From NCBI GenBank assembly GCA_026168455.1, contig CM047428.1:84462594-84526593 (forward strand): a stretch of DNA of 64,000 nt. Reading direction: 5' to 3'. This document shows positions 26,407 through 39,732 of this stretch, piece by piece; position 1 is the stretch's first letter, and each line of letters starts with the position of its first letter. This stretch comes from Theocolax elegans (Eukaryota > Arthropoda > Insecta > Hymenoptera > Cerocephalidae). The position numbers and the translations under genes are program-made. The notes under the pieces are model-generated. The model was not told where the DNA came from, did no database searches, and saw nothing but the letters and a program-made list of their open reading frames with translations.

Positions 26407-26809
26407 ATGGTAAGACTTATTTGTTAATAATTGTCTTCTTTTTCGCACGGAATAAAAAAAAATTATTTATTTCTATTAGAAAATATTTTAACCTCGTTAT
26501 TAATATATTTCGTTTTTTGTTGCAGTTTGCTTTATTTAACTTTCAAAGTTTATTAACTATCATATTATTGCTGATATGTACTTGTGCATACATCAGGCAA
26601 ATGTTTCCTAGCTTAATGGATAAAAATAAAACAGGGTTAGTATATTTTAAAATATTATTCAAGTAGTTATTTTTAATTATGTTTAAATATGCTCTTTTTA
26701 CAGATTTCTTGGTATATTTTGGAAATGTGCTCGGATAGGAGAAAGGAAAAGTCCTTATATTGCAGTTTCATGTTTGTTCATGGCAGTGAGCATTTTATTT
26801 TGGTCGTAA
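26407..26809 (+). CDS. kish: Protein Kish (TMEM167 family)
   Basis: Small two-pass membrane protein of the Golgi and early secretory pathway. Exons 26407-26409, 26526-26635 and 26704-26809 give 72 residues, the usual family length. The first coding exon is only the ATG and is followed at once by GTAAG. The next exon begins [13 protein letters not shown]. The second membrane segment follows the nearly invariant [14 protein letters not shown] block. The conserved middle block [20 protein letters not shown] is complete. The gene is head to head with USO1, another secretory-pathway gene. It is too short per exon to show as one open frame. The match to TMEM167A over the full length makes the call safe. 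Confidence 0.93.
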
Positions 26810-27632
26810 TATATTGATTTGTAATTATTATTTTTTTACCATATCAAAGCAATAAGTTATAAAGCGACAAATTGATTTATTTTTAATGTAATATAAAAAA
26901 AGTATACACCCATTTACAAAGTTTATATTTAAATACATGGTCAAGTATTCTTCTAAATTAAACAAATGCATTCTTAATCTTTTTATAAGTGCACTTGCTA
27001 TTTTGATTCATTTAAATTAATAAATTTAAATCTAACAGTTAACAACAGGTTTCTATATACATGTACTTACCAAAAATTTTTTAAGTAACCTACATCAAGG
27101 TAATTAATTTTCTAAATTATATTCTCAGTTTTTTGTTAATTCCAATTGTGCATGTATAAATAATGCATTCTGCTTGGCTAACACATTGTGTGTATACTCA
27201 CACCATGTGAACATTTAATAGCCATTTAATTAAATGAAAAATTGTAATGTCCTGACAGGTTATTAATATTATAGTTTTTACAGACTATTTTTCATTTTAT
27301 TAAATAAATATATCAAATTTTATTATTTTACTTATAGACACACACAATTTGTTTACAATGCAAAATGTACATGCACCATTGGAATAAATGAAATACTGTG
27401 AATTTAATTTAAAAAATCAATCAAATCAGAAATTTTTGTTGTGAAGTTGAAAATTTAAATCAATTATATTTTTACATGTTTCTAAAATAAATAATTAAGT
27501 CAAGTTTTTCTGTTTTTAAATAAATAACATTTTCTTTTGTTAAAATTAACATTAAATTAAGTAACTATTTATTATAAAAATATATAAAATAGAACAGTCA
27601 ATATTTTTATTGCAAATGAAAATTATGGCAAA
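26810..27632. other. 3' spacer between convergent Kish and ICMT
   Basis: No coding region seen. It is AT-rich and probably holds the 3' untranslated ends of both genes. Confidence 0.5.
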
Positions 27633-28790
27633 TTATTCATCTTCAAAATCTGTACAACCATGTATGAATGGTAATCCTGTCCTTACTTTCTTCTGGTATT
27701 TCAAATACTCATTTCCAAAAAAGTGAATTAAACTTAATTCCTCTACTATAATTCTGTCGTGAAGGAACTTCCATGATATTACAGCGTATGCCAAGAAACA
27801 CAATGGATTTTGTAAAATAACCTTTAAAAAATATTATATTACTAAATTAATCATCAAATTGCAGTAATATTTAAATACATAAATATTATTTAAATAACTT
27901 TTCAATATTAATATTTATAACTATATTATACATAAGACGTATGTATATAATGATTGAATCCTCAAATGAATTTAACAATGAATGAAGCAAGTAAATAGTG
28001 TTTTTTTTATTCAAAATTTTATAAGTATTGATTATATACCTGAGTACCCACAGACCAGTAGAACCAGCCAACGTAACTTGGATGCCTACAGATGCTGTAA
28101 ATTCCATGTGTAACTAAAGTATGGTCATACGCCTTTTTATTATGTACAATGTGATTAAAATTTCGTTTAGCAGTAAAAATTGCCAGCTTTCTCAACATTT
28201 CTCCAAAGAAGCAGATTGCAATTCCAAAGAGGGAAATCCAAATATTAGATTTAAATGTAGGGAAAAAATAATTTTCTATTAAAAATTCAGCCCAACTAAT
28301 GGCCACTGCAAATGTGTAAGCAGCACTATGATTTATAAGAAAATTGTTATAAGATAATTCAGTAGGATTACTAAAGGCAATAGCTAAATATTCTGTCAAA
28401 TGGAATAGTGACAACGCCGCTGCATAAATTCCAAATATTCTCCATGATTGATCCATTGTCAAATACAAGTATATTCCGGAAGAGAAGCAATATCCCAAAA
28501 AATATGCTCTTATGCATACCTATAATGAAAAATAAATTATTGTAAATACAAAAAAGAGAAGAAAATCTTAAAATTTATTATTAAACACTTACTTCATGAA
28601 AGAGGAAGAAATATATAAACTTATTGATGAAACATAACATTCCATAATTAAATATATGAAACCAATGGAGATACACTGCATAAGAATCACAATAACCAGA
28701 AATAGCTATTATTACTTGCTCCCACAATACAAAAAATATTATGGATACAAAAAATGATGCTAAAGCAAGCTGTCCATTGTAATACCGCAT
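27633..28790 (-). CDS. ste14: Protein-S-isoprenylcysteine O-methyltransferase (ICMT)
   Basis: ER membrane enzyme that methyl-esterifies the C-terminal prenylcysteine of CaaX proteins such as Ras and lamins, using S-adenosylmethionine. Exons 28790-28593, 28519-28040 and 27821-27633 give 288 residues (human 284). ATG 28790 is the first Met after an in-frame stop. Several membrane segments are visible. The family core is in order: SLFHLTEYLAIA, NHSAAYT, FGEMLRKLAIFTA, NFNHIV, then the cofactor-binding stretch THGIYSICRHPSYVGWFYWS and the C-terminal EELSLIHFFGNEYLKYQKKV-type block with GLPFI. These match human ICMT closely at the same spacing. The stretch CRHPSYVGW is the RHPxYxG motif of isoprenylcysteine methyltransferases. 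Confidence 0.95.
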
Positions 28791-31700
28791 AGCGAACAAT
28801 AAAAAGTTATTAATTATTTTTTAGTAATTAGTAACCAGCATAACTGAAATGTCAGAATTGTGCAGGATCGTTCCGAGATTTCAGGTTGTGTTCATTCGGA
28901 TCCATGTTAGCAGTAGCGGCGAGCGAGAACCGCAACACATTGTAGACCACGGTAGTAGTTTCGTTGGAGGGGTAACGTGGGGGGGGGGGGGGGGCAGGAA
29001 AGGGCGCGCAAGTAAAATATCGTTTGAGTTTTTGGACACGATTGGTCCTCCTTGCAAGCTGGCATTCGTTTTTTATTTGATTCGCTCTTCAAGGGATTCG
29101 GTTCGATAAATTCTCCATTCAATATCGTCTTTCTTTTCTTCTTTTCTGTCTTAAGAAGGAAGAAATCGCGTGGGAAGTGAAAGTGCATTGCTAAAGTTAG
29201 CATTTTCGCACAATAATAAAAGATGAGTTTACAAAACGTTTAGAGAAAGCAGAAGTAAGCAGAAGCTCATGTTAAGTAGGAAAAAGCACTAGGCTGAAAA
29301 AACCTCCTTATAATAGTAATATGTGTGGCTTCGGGCAACGAGTTTTGTCTATGGTTTTCGCTTACCCCCACTACTGTGGGAGGGGGAACTTCGCTGCTAG
29401 TCCCTACAGAAATGTAGGGCCAACCTCCAATCCTGCTACAATCTACATACTACGATAGTACGATACTATACTGTGGCCATCGTCGGAGACGTTTCTCCCG
29501 CGAGTTTTTTGTTTGTCCCTACTCTCCTTCCTTGCTAGTACTACTTGTATCAATTGGATTTTATTAAATATAATGTAATCGTTAAACCTTAATTGATTAT
29601 TATTATTCTCCTCGTCTAACTAAGTAGTCGTATAGGTACTACTCATTAATAATATACATTAATATCCATACGGCAAATACCTACAGAAATATGTAGGAAT
29701 AAGCAGCGAAATATTCGTCCCAAGAGGGGTGCAAAAGTTACAGTAGGAGAAAAACCAAGGTTCCTTCCCCGAGTTCATACTCCATACTCCTTCTGAAGCT
29801 CGTACGTCGTGCAATGTAGAAAGAAAAAGATCTTTTTATCTAAGGCTTATATAATAATAAAATAAAGTATTAAAAAGGATTTACCGAGAATTATTATTAT
29901 TTGGTCACCCCGACAATTACCTCAATAAATATTTAATACAGAATTTTGAGGATTAAATCGTCGTAGTACCTATAGAAACTTCCACTCTACTGGAAGTTGA
30001 AGATTCAACTTTGAAGACATCCTTATATTTTATAGGGCTAGACGAAAAACTTATATCTGTTATTAATTTTTTGTTTGTTTTTTTTCAAATTCGTAATTTT
30101 CTATCTCGTTTACACTCTAACAAAAAATAGTAAGCAATAAGCTTATTTTTTCTACTCTTTACGAGAGAATGCAATATAGATATTTTTGAATTTACCGAAT
30201 AATAATCGAATAATAATAATAATAACAAATTGTAATTAGAAGACAAATTTGTATGATTTTATTATAGTATTTATTTAATATTTCTTTACTTATCTTATAT
30301 ATGCAAGTTGTTTTTTAAATAAAGTGAAAAATGTAAAAAAAGAGTAAACTCTACATTTTGAAAGCAAAAGTATGTCAAAATATGCAACTTCTTATATAAA
30401 TGAAAATCCGTAATATATTATTATTCAAAAATCAGTGTCATGAATTTTTTTTCAATGACTATTAAGTTTTTCTTAAATGGTAAATTATAATTGCATTTCA
30501 TTACATTATTTTTTTCGGAAAAAAATTACATCAAAAGAAAGATTATATTCGATTCTGTAATCAACCAATGATTTTTGTAAAACCAAATACATAATATAAG
30601 TGCAATGTTTATAAGGAGTGGAAAGATATACAAACAAAATTTTTCTATATTCACTGTTCCCAAACTAGCATCATAGATTTTAAGCTCAATTGTTTAACAA
30701 TCAAAAACCAGCATTTTTCGTATTTTCGAAAAAAATATTTATATGCTTCGATTCCAAACCTGTGAGATGCTCTTTCATATTATCTATTCCACTCATATTT
30801 TTTCTCGAAAAATTACTGTTAAATACGAGATAAAAACGAAAGCTCGTTAGGAATGAATATTAGCGTGACAATTACACTTTAACGGAGCTTAGATATGCTT
30901 TAAACTTTGTCTTGGAACTAAAACTTTTCATAAGTTTTCATTTACAAATGTTTCTTTGTTTTTTATTAACCAATATTAATAATATTTAAACATATGTAAT
31001 TAATGATCTTTTACTAAAAATAATATTTTTATTTTTTGGTTATACCGTTAAAACCTGTTAAAAAAACAAAATTGTATAATAGACACTATTTATTAATAGT
31101 TTCTATATAATTTTGTTGTAATAGTTTTTGACACGAATGAATTGTAAAAGTTATTAAATATATTAAAAATAAAAACGCAAGGAAATAATGTAAGTCTTTA
31201 AAATTGAACGGATATTTTTTCCTTTTTACTTACCCTAAAGTATTAAAAAGTTTAAAAACTTTTCTTATTTATACAGGATAGGTAATTGGAAAAATAATAT
31301 ACATATTATTAATCATATACATTGAAAAAATTAAAAAATTTTATTTCAATGCTTTCTTTGCACAATTTGTCCTCGCTTTAACTGTAAAGAAAAAGTATGA
31401 TGACAATCAAGTGTTACAAATATTTCTATTTAAACAAATATATAATATATTTAATCCCAAATCTTTCAAATTCTCACACATTTACTACTAATTCAACGTT
31501 TGGTGTTCTATTTGTTCCATTCATTAAGACAAGTATATTTTCAATTTCAGTATTACTACATGTATATACAATTTGTGCTTCCTTATCGACGTAATTATCA
31601 AATGAAGAGGCAGCTGGGAGCTGTTTCCATTACAAAAAAGAAAAGAAAAAAATAGGAAAAAAATCTAGTACCATAATTCTGAAAATATTATTTAATAATA

Positions 31701-31875
31701 ATTAGTGTATCTCGTATGAAAATATAAGTTGTCGTAAATGTTATCAACATTATAAATGCTTCTCGCAAAAATAAAGGTCGGAAGTAACGATATTGTTATA
31801 TCATTCAAGTTATACTGTAACATATTGATGATAAATAATCTTGTGTATAATATATATACGCGACATATGTGTACG
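28791..31875. other. Intergenic region with a 16-base G run
   Basis: I find no gene in these 3 kb. The first 400 bases upstream of ICMT are less AT-rich and include 16 consecutive Gs at 28,979-28,994. They probably contain the ICMT promoter. The stretch 29,320-29,830 is also somewhat richer in GC, without a recognisable product. The rest is AT-rich and stop-dense. Confidence 0.45.
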
Positions 31876-34800
31876 TTAGAATTTAAGAGATTCCGCAAAT
31901 AGTGCAGCAATCGCTTGCATTTTGTCTCCTTTGAATCTCCGCAGTTCGTAAATCACTCGATTTCTTGGGAAACCAAGGGCTACTATTTCAGCGACTATAG
32001 CTTCCGTAAATGGATCGGCAGCCTCGATGTTCGTTGAACTTGATGTTCCGGAAGATGATGCAGTCTCATTGCTTTTTGCAGTTTTTTCACCTACAAATTA
32101 TTGCAATTTTCCTTTTAATCAATTAGAATTGTTTAAAGATATATTTTAATGCAATTCTAAGAAGTATCGTACAAAAATTAAAATATTTTTTAAATTATAT
32201 ACAATTTTTACAGAATATTTAATAGGACGGATGCATATTGGATAGAAGCTGTTAAAAGTTGAGTATCGTACTGAGAGTGCATACCTGCTTGTTTTTGTAA
32301 TTTCATATCTCTTGAACTATCTTCAAGAGCTTTCTGTAAATATTCATCACCAGCTGGATCGTCATTGTTGTTACTAAGTCGTGCACATTCTGGAAGATCT
32401 CCTAAAAAATAATGATACAAGTAGAAGTCGTAGCAATGAATTATTGTCACTAAAGAATCTATTTACTACTAACCTTCAGCTAAAAACGGTGTCTCTGTAC
32501 CTGTAGTACCGATTGATAAGACATTTCGCTTTAGGTCTATGCAACACTGATGTCTTTTGAGCATATCTAAACCTAACAGCATATCCATTGGTTGCTCTTC
32601 GAGCACGCTAAAAGAGGTGGTTAAATGATCCGAACCAATTTGTATTTGCACCATGTGAATCCGTCCAATTATACGTTGCACACCTACACCTTTTGCTACA
32701 CCTGACCATCTTGCATCAACTAACCGCATAATGTTACACCTCTCTGCGCAAGCAGCTGACATTATCGTTGTCTGCGCCCCTAAATCAAATTAAATACTTA
32801 ATATCAAAATATCCGGATAATATTACAAGTTTCCTTAATTAATTCGAGTGCAAAACCCAACAAAGTTTGATCTGAGAAAACTAATCATTTGCATTTAATA
32901 CCGCTATTTATTTACAATAATGCGATGATATTATTGATTTTTTCTCCTAGATCTGTTGACTACAACTTATGTAACCCTATAATTCTTACTGAACAATTGT
33001 TATATCGAAATTTTAATTTTTACGCCACCGTACCTAGACTGCGTCGTTTATGGTACTTAATTCCCCAAAATATAAAAAATATTTGTACTTAAGTTCTGTT
33101 TTTCTATTATTATCACTTTTTTTATTATTTCTTTTACTGTAAAAGGAAAAATTTGTCCGTCTGCTTATTAAATAAATAAATAATCAGTTTTTTCTTTCCA
33201 GTTTATCTTTTGTCAGATGTATTATTTTCGATATATGATAATGTAATAAAATCGATCCTGCTATCAGACTCAGCCTAGAATCTTTTATATTTTAAAATAT
33301 GTACAAATATAAGGTGAAAAAAAAGAAAATTGTAGATATCCATGAGTTTACACTTATAGACCCTAAAATATATATATATATAATCTTTTAAAACTTTTTT
33401 TGATGATTTGAAAAATTTGATCCAACTAACGGGACTACTGCTTTGGAACGTTTATAAGGAAAAAATTGTAACTTTTACATTTTTCATAGTTTAAGATTTT
33501 ATTATTTTTGAGCGAAGGTATACTCTCAGGTACGGATGTCAAAAGTGGTGTATAGTTTATAATTATTGTAAACAATTAATTAAAAATATTGTTTTTAAAT
33601 AATTACCTGAATCTATAAAAGCTTTAACTGGATATCCATTAACTTTACAATTTATGTACAACATGACTACAGTTCCAAACGTCTCTGGATTATATTCCAT
33701 GGCAGCTTCCATGTTAGCTTCAATATTCTTTTGCCGAATTTCTTCGGCTATTAATCTCTGAGCCTCCGTATCAAATGGATCTGCGTTCATCATTCTTAAT
33801 CTTTGTGATTGACGCTCTTCGCGTATTCTAACTTGTTCCTTAAGAACTTCGCTAAATACATCTGAAATACGGATTAAATTTTTGTAATAAAGCAGTTAAT
33901 TAACAGTAGATGCGAGTATGCGCCACCGACCTAGATTTCCCGATAAAAGTGCATCGGCCAACCGTGGATTATTTTGCTTGAGCAAAGACAATTGATCGGG
34001 ATTAGCTAGAAACATATCTCGAATTATGGCTGGATCGTCTTCCGTATTGTTGGATAATTGCAATCCTTGAGGTGGTGCTGCTGATCCACTTTGTCCGGAT
34101 GATCTATTTGTCAAAGATTCAGGAACTCTGATAGAACTAAAGTCTAGTATCGGTATGTCTGGAAAACAATAAGTTTAGAAATAATAGATAATCTACAGTT
34201 TATGCTTAATAACTAAATGTTTCTTTATTTCACGAATTCATATAATAACATTTCTGCACCTTGCATATACCTGGAAAGGGTACGTACAATTCACCTACTC
34301 ATGTATTTAATTATAAAGCTTATACTAATAATTGTTAGTCATAAATTATAATAACGGCAATAAAGTTATTAAAGACTAAAGAGGAAGGAAAATATTCATT
34401 GAAACGCCCCCCAATGAAAATAATTTAATGTACCACACTTTGTCAAGTCATAATGGAACGTACCGCCGCGTTTTGTTTAAGTTATACAGCAATTTGTACA
34501 TTTGGCATTAATTGACGCACAAATAAAGTAAAATATTCCTCATAATTATATTCAAAAGTTGATACAACCTGTTGTGGGAGAGACAAACTGACATATTATG
34601 TCTCATCATGACACGTTATGTTAAATATTGTGCCTGCGTGTTACGTGCAATATATTTGTAACCCTTTGTCCAACGCGAAGAAAAATTGGGAATTGCATTA
34701 TACTAATTATAGTGTAAATATTGCTTATCGCATAAGAGTTAAACATTATTTTTCAAACGTTTTTATACACGCTATTTGTCACTCATTTCAATTCGAAGTT

Positions 34801-37245
34801 TCAACGCTTCACTTACATGTATATGTATCTATTTCTCACGCGCCTATTGAAATCACACTTGCCAATTATCGAATTAAGATGTTACAGGGTTTCTTTTATA
34901 TGGTACATTCCAAGTTTACAACTTGGATACTTCGAAAGATACGTGCCACGTATCTTTTGATATTTGTTGAGTCACGAATAGGCGTTTTTCATGACCATTT
35001 ATATGGAAAGCAGCATTTACAATCGTTCAATTAAAAGATATCCAAATATTCTAGAATAGAAGTAATTACTTGTTTTGCATAAATTATGTGCTGGAATACT
35101 AGAAGCAATATTCTATTGGAACAAGAGATAACTATTTTGGTGATTACAAATTTATCTTTTGATAATTGCAATTACATGTAACGCGATATGTAAAATTTTT
35201 GGACATGAAACATACAAAAAGTCTTTCCGTGTGTACAGCTTAATTGGCTAAATATCGTACTACAATGCATATTTTTTTTATTGTGGTATGCGTCTCCATG
35301 TAAGAAATTGAAAATTAAATTGATTATGCAAGATACATTTACACTACTGCTCTAAAGTTTGGATCCACTAAAATAAAAATCGACTAAAAACGTACAATAT
35401 CTTTTGTCCAACTCATACTACAAAAACCTGTTGGAGATCGTTCGGAAGGTAAGTTAACTCATTAACTCCGAAACAAACAAACAAAAATTTTTTTCGATTT
35501 TCGTCCATTTTTCGCTTTTTATTGAAATCAATTTTGTTAATTATGTTAGAATGAAAAATTAAAAAATACAGAGTTAAAGTATTATTTTGTGCACCAACGT
35601 TCACAAACCGAAAGATGTATGTGCATTTTTTATTATAGATAGAAAAAATTAATTTAAAAAAGTAATAATTTATTCGTATTTTTTTACATTTGAAATATCA
35701 TTACTTTTTTTTTAATTAGATAGATCAATTTTCTCCGACGGCATTTAAAAAGTGTATCAGAAGCTATAAAAAAAAATCAGCATTATAATACCAGATACAA
35801 AAATCGATCAAATTCTATTGGCCCAATTTACGTTAATAACCAAAAACTTGAAACAAAACAATTATAAATAAAAATAAGGTTTCCTGTAAAAATGTTTTTA
35901 TCTGACAAGGACATGTATATACTTTTAATTCATATGATAAAAATTAAAGTATTTTTGAAAAGATTTCGATTGGTTTTTGTAAATTTATTATTTTTAAGGA
36001 AGTTAAGAAAGTTTGTATGGTAAGAAAAATATTTTTTTAATTTTTTTAAATATCTTACTAGTCAACAGTCAAAATATTAATTGCTTATTAATTAGTCTTT
36101 ATCTCACTGTTAGATAATTAAAACAAAAGAAACTATTTTTTTATTTGAAAATGTCTCTTGATTTACTATCGTGAATTTATGAGAGTAGCGACGAGTTACG
36201 AGAATTCTCAGTTTATGTCTTACAAAATTTTCGCGGTATTTACAACTCGCACTCCTTTCTTTTATTATATATTATTAATTAACTAATATTTTTTGTTCTA
36301 ATATCACAAAACTTCATTAGTAATAATTTTACCGAGTTCATGGAAATTCGAAAAAACATCTTTGGCAATTAAATTGTTTCCTTCGAATGCATTTGAAAGA
36401 ATAAAAGAATAAAGAATTTCCGAATAATGCTATTTTAAAATTTAAAGAATTGGCAGTCGTTCAAAATGTGAAAAAAACATGGATTTTGTTACTAAAGATT
36501 TGAAATTAATTTTGAAGTTTTAAATATATGTTCGCATAGGTGTGATAGAACACTTCAGCTTAGATTTGGAGCAGTTTTGTTTTATATCTGTATAAGCTAT
36601 AATCAATGTTTTTCTTACTGCTTACTTTCTTATTTATCATATTGATGTATCAGTATAACTTAATATAATTAAATTATGATAATTATATCAAACATCAAAT
36701 TCTTTCAATGTTTCAATTATCAATAATATATGATATTAAAATTATCTTTAGTAAATCTTAAAAAAAAATAATCTTGTAAATATATAAAGAATCATCAATG
36801 TTAAAATAATTGAAAATTTTAGTTAAAAAATATGTATAAATTTAATTAATATCTTTTTGTACTATATTTATTATTAAATATTAAAAGAGCAAAGTAATTT
36901 GTTTGTTATTGGGTTGATAAGATTTACATTGATTCAGTATATTTTTTTGTTTATTTTGTTTAATATATATTTTAGAAGTAACATACTATTTGATGGTGGA
37001 TTAGTTTCTCTGGTAGAACTACGATGAATGCGTTGTAAAATAACAGCATCATTATCAGCGATCCCATGCTGACGAAGGGATACTTTGTGATGCAACAGAG
37101 GCTGCCCATTAAACAGGATCACTATTTCGTTTGCAGGAATTCCACTTTCAATTTCACAGAAAGCTAGAAAATTTTCTAATTCTAAATCTTCACTGACATC
37201 GAGAACAAATATTTCATCACTCAGCGTTGTAACTGTCACCTTCAT
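31876..37245 (-). CDS. rngo: DDI1-type ubiquitin-directed aspartic protease
   Basis: Proteasome shuttle and protease of the DNA-damage-inducible 1 family (fly rings lost). Exons: 37245-36987, 34158-33931, 33861-33607, 32779-32474, 32401-32285, 32090-31876; 459 residues. Order: ubiquitin-like domain at residues 1-75 ([33 protein letters not shown]), a low-complexity linker, the helical domain ([20 protein letters not shown]), then the retropepsin-like domain with catalytic D246 in [12 protein letters not shown] and the [10 protein letters not shown] block, and a C-terminal UBA domain ([20 protein letters not shown], then [15 protein letters not shown]). All catalytic and fold-defining motifs are intact. 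Intron 1 is 2.8 kb. A splice acceptor (TTTTACAG) lies one base before the ATG, so a separate 5' untranslated exon must lie upstream, towards the Harbinger insertion. Confidence 0.95.
34159..36986 (-). other. Large first intron of DDI1
   Basis: 2.8 kb of AT-rich intron. I see no second gene inside it. The longest open frame (about 34,618-35,034, plus strand) has no family resemblance and ordinary background composition. Confidence 0.5.
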
Positions 37246-37246
37246 C

Positions 37247-39143
37247 CTGTAAAATCATAAACATGTAAAATATTTTAGATATAAAAAAGATTGTGAAAAG
37301 ATATTTCTTCTACTTAAAAATGTAAATATATCTTTATAAATTGTATAATTTATTTAGAAATATATCTAATAACTAAAAATAACTAAATAACTGTTTTTCC
37401 TATTTTGTCAATAAGATCTAAGAGATTTGTTTGTGTATAGTTAAAAAAATAATGCTATTAGGTATATTTATTTAAATAAATGATTTAAATTGTATCTAAT
37501 TATAATTGATATATTTATTATTCATCATACACAAAATATCTCATTATATTTGTAATTATTGTTTGTCTATTGATTTTGTATTTTATTTATATCACCTGTG
37601 AAATTTACCTTTGCTTCTAAATAAAAAAAATAAATAAATATTTTTATGATACAATCAATAGTTATATTAATACACTGATGAATATGAATATTTAAATACA
37701 ATAAACTTAACGACCATAATTTTTAGTTCATCACTTGTAGAAGCTATTAATAAAATCAAATAATTTCAAAAGTAATGTTTATAGTTATTCTATATATAAA
37801 ATACAAACTTGATAATAATACTGCTTGACAAAAAAAATATAGAATAATGAAACTACACTAGACAGTATTATACAGAGTTTTGAGTTATCAACAAAATTAT
37901 TATGTTAGAGAGCAATAGATTTAACGGTAAATATTCAACAATACTTTTTTGTTTTTTGGACATTAAATAGTGCATGCAGGATGAAAATAGGTAAAAAATT
38001 TAATACCAATTTATATTTAATAGAAATATTTTTTGACAATGCACAATCGTACAAATCTGTAATATTATTTAGAAACATTACTTGACACGAGTATGAAATT
38101 TGAAAATTGGTTAAAGTATAATAAATAATAGAATAATTGAGGTCCACCTCAATGTTAATGTAAAATGAAAATGTACAAGTATAGCCGTAAAAAGAATGTA
38201 GTTTTACTCTACCCGTATGTAAACACCAATCGATATATGTATTGTTTACACTTGGAAATACCAAGTCAAATTGCATATATTGGTGAGCTTTGCAAACAAA
38301 TTAACTGTAAAAAGGCAACTGTAAAATTTTTAGTAAAACAGAGCACAATGTTTCAATATGTAAGTTTACTAAAAATAAACACACTTGATACCCAAAAAAA
38401 CTGAAATGTAATCATCACATAACCTATGAAACTGTTGTCAAAACAATGCTTTCTTTCTCTCTTAAATACTAATGTACAAAAAATAATTAAACAAAAAAAC
38501 CAACAACAACGAAAATAGTATCGCGTACGTTAATAATGTGTAATTACCTTGATGTACAGTAGCGAACGACAACACTTGGAAATTTACAATATCACAAGAA
38601 GCTGCATTTACCGAAAACAGAAATTTCAAAGTTGTATATGTCAATGACGTTGTGTGTACACATTACAAGTTACTTAAACACGAGTATAAAAGAAAAATAA
38701 AACGTAACGATACATTGAAATATGGTAATGGTAATAAAAGGTATACAATGTTATTTTGTCGAGAAAAAAAAAGGTAGGAATTATTAATAATAACGAGATG
38801 TGGAGTTGTTCGAGCACCTCGAATCGTTTAATAAAAAAACGTACGCGGAATGACAAGTCAAATATTATATTTGTATGCACATAAACAAAACGGTTAAACT
38901 TCCGCGATACGCTGTAAGATTGTAGCACATTATTATTGTACGAATATCAAGAAAATTTTTATTGTCCAACAAAATCTATTGGATTTACGTGTACACAGGT
39001 TCAACGACGTGTTTTCATTTTAAAATACAAATTGATAATTTATATGTTCGAAAGGTTTGTTGTCAGAAAATGGTCTCGTTCGACGATCGTCTGCAGTTTG
39101 GTGATTATCGACGGAGAATCGTTTACTTACCATCAGGCCCCTG
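37247..39143. other. Upstream region of DDI1, up to the transposon
   Basis: No coding region is supported. On the minus strand it should contain the 5' untranslated exon of DDI1. Donor-like sites occur at 39,131 (ATG followed by GTAAGTAAA) and at 38,547 (AAG followed by GTAATTA). Which one is used cannot be decided here. The CTG at 39,141-39,143 is the left target-site duplication of the Harbinger element. Confidence 0.4.
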
Positions 39144-39732
39144 GGGGTCTATTCTATAGGTGATAAAATGCGACTTTTATCACAATCATTCGATATATCG
39201 CAGTCTAACTTATTACTATATATTGCGATATATTGCGATAAAATAAATTGGTAAAATCGCTGAAAATGATGTTTTTAGAAATAACAGTATCTACATAAAT
39301 TCAAAATGCAGAAATTTAATTATTTATAATATGTTAATCTTTTTATTTATTTTCTAGAAAACCATGAGTACTATTTATTTATTTGTTTTACCAATAGTAT
39401 TTAATTTTTAATATTGTTTTTATTAACAACTTTTAAATATTTTTTAATTTTTGAAATAATAATTAAGTACATATTGACCTGTTATCTTTTTTTATTACAA
39501 AGTTTTTAATATAAAAAATACGTACATTATAAAAGATAATATAAAGCATACATTGTTATACATAATTTTTTGTATATACATTTTAAATAACTTCTAGTCA
39601 TCTCTAATTGTACATGTTTATAAACGATATTAAATGTAAATAAAATGAAAAATCTTTACAAATATTAAAATATAAAATTATTATAAATGGATATTTAGAT
39701 CACGATTTATTAATTAGTTGTTATAGCAAATG

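Noticed and set aside
28849..29203. Frames on both strands across the G run
   Set aside because: Low-complexity Gly or Pro stretches from the 16-base G run; no family match; upstream of ICMT.
34618..35034. 138-codon open frame in DDI1 intron 1
   Set aside because: No recognisable motif, background base composition, starts with a non-ATG codon.
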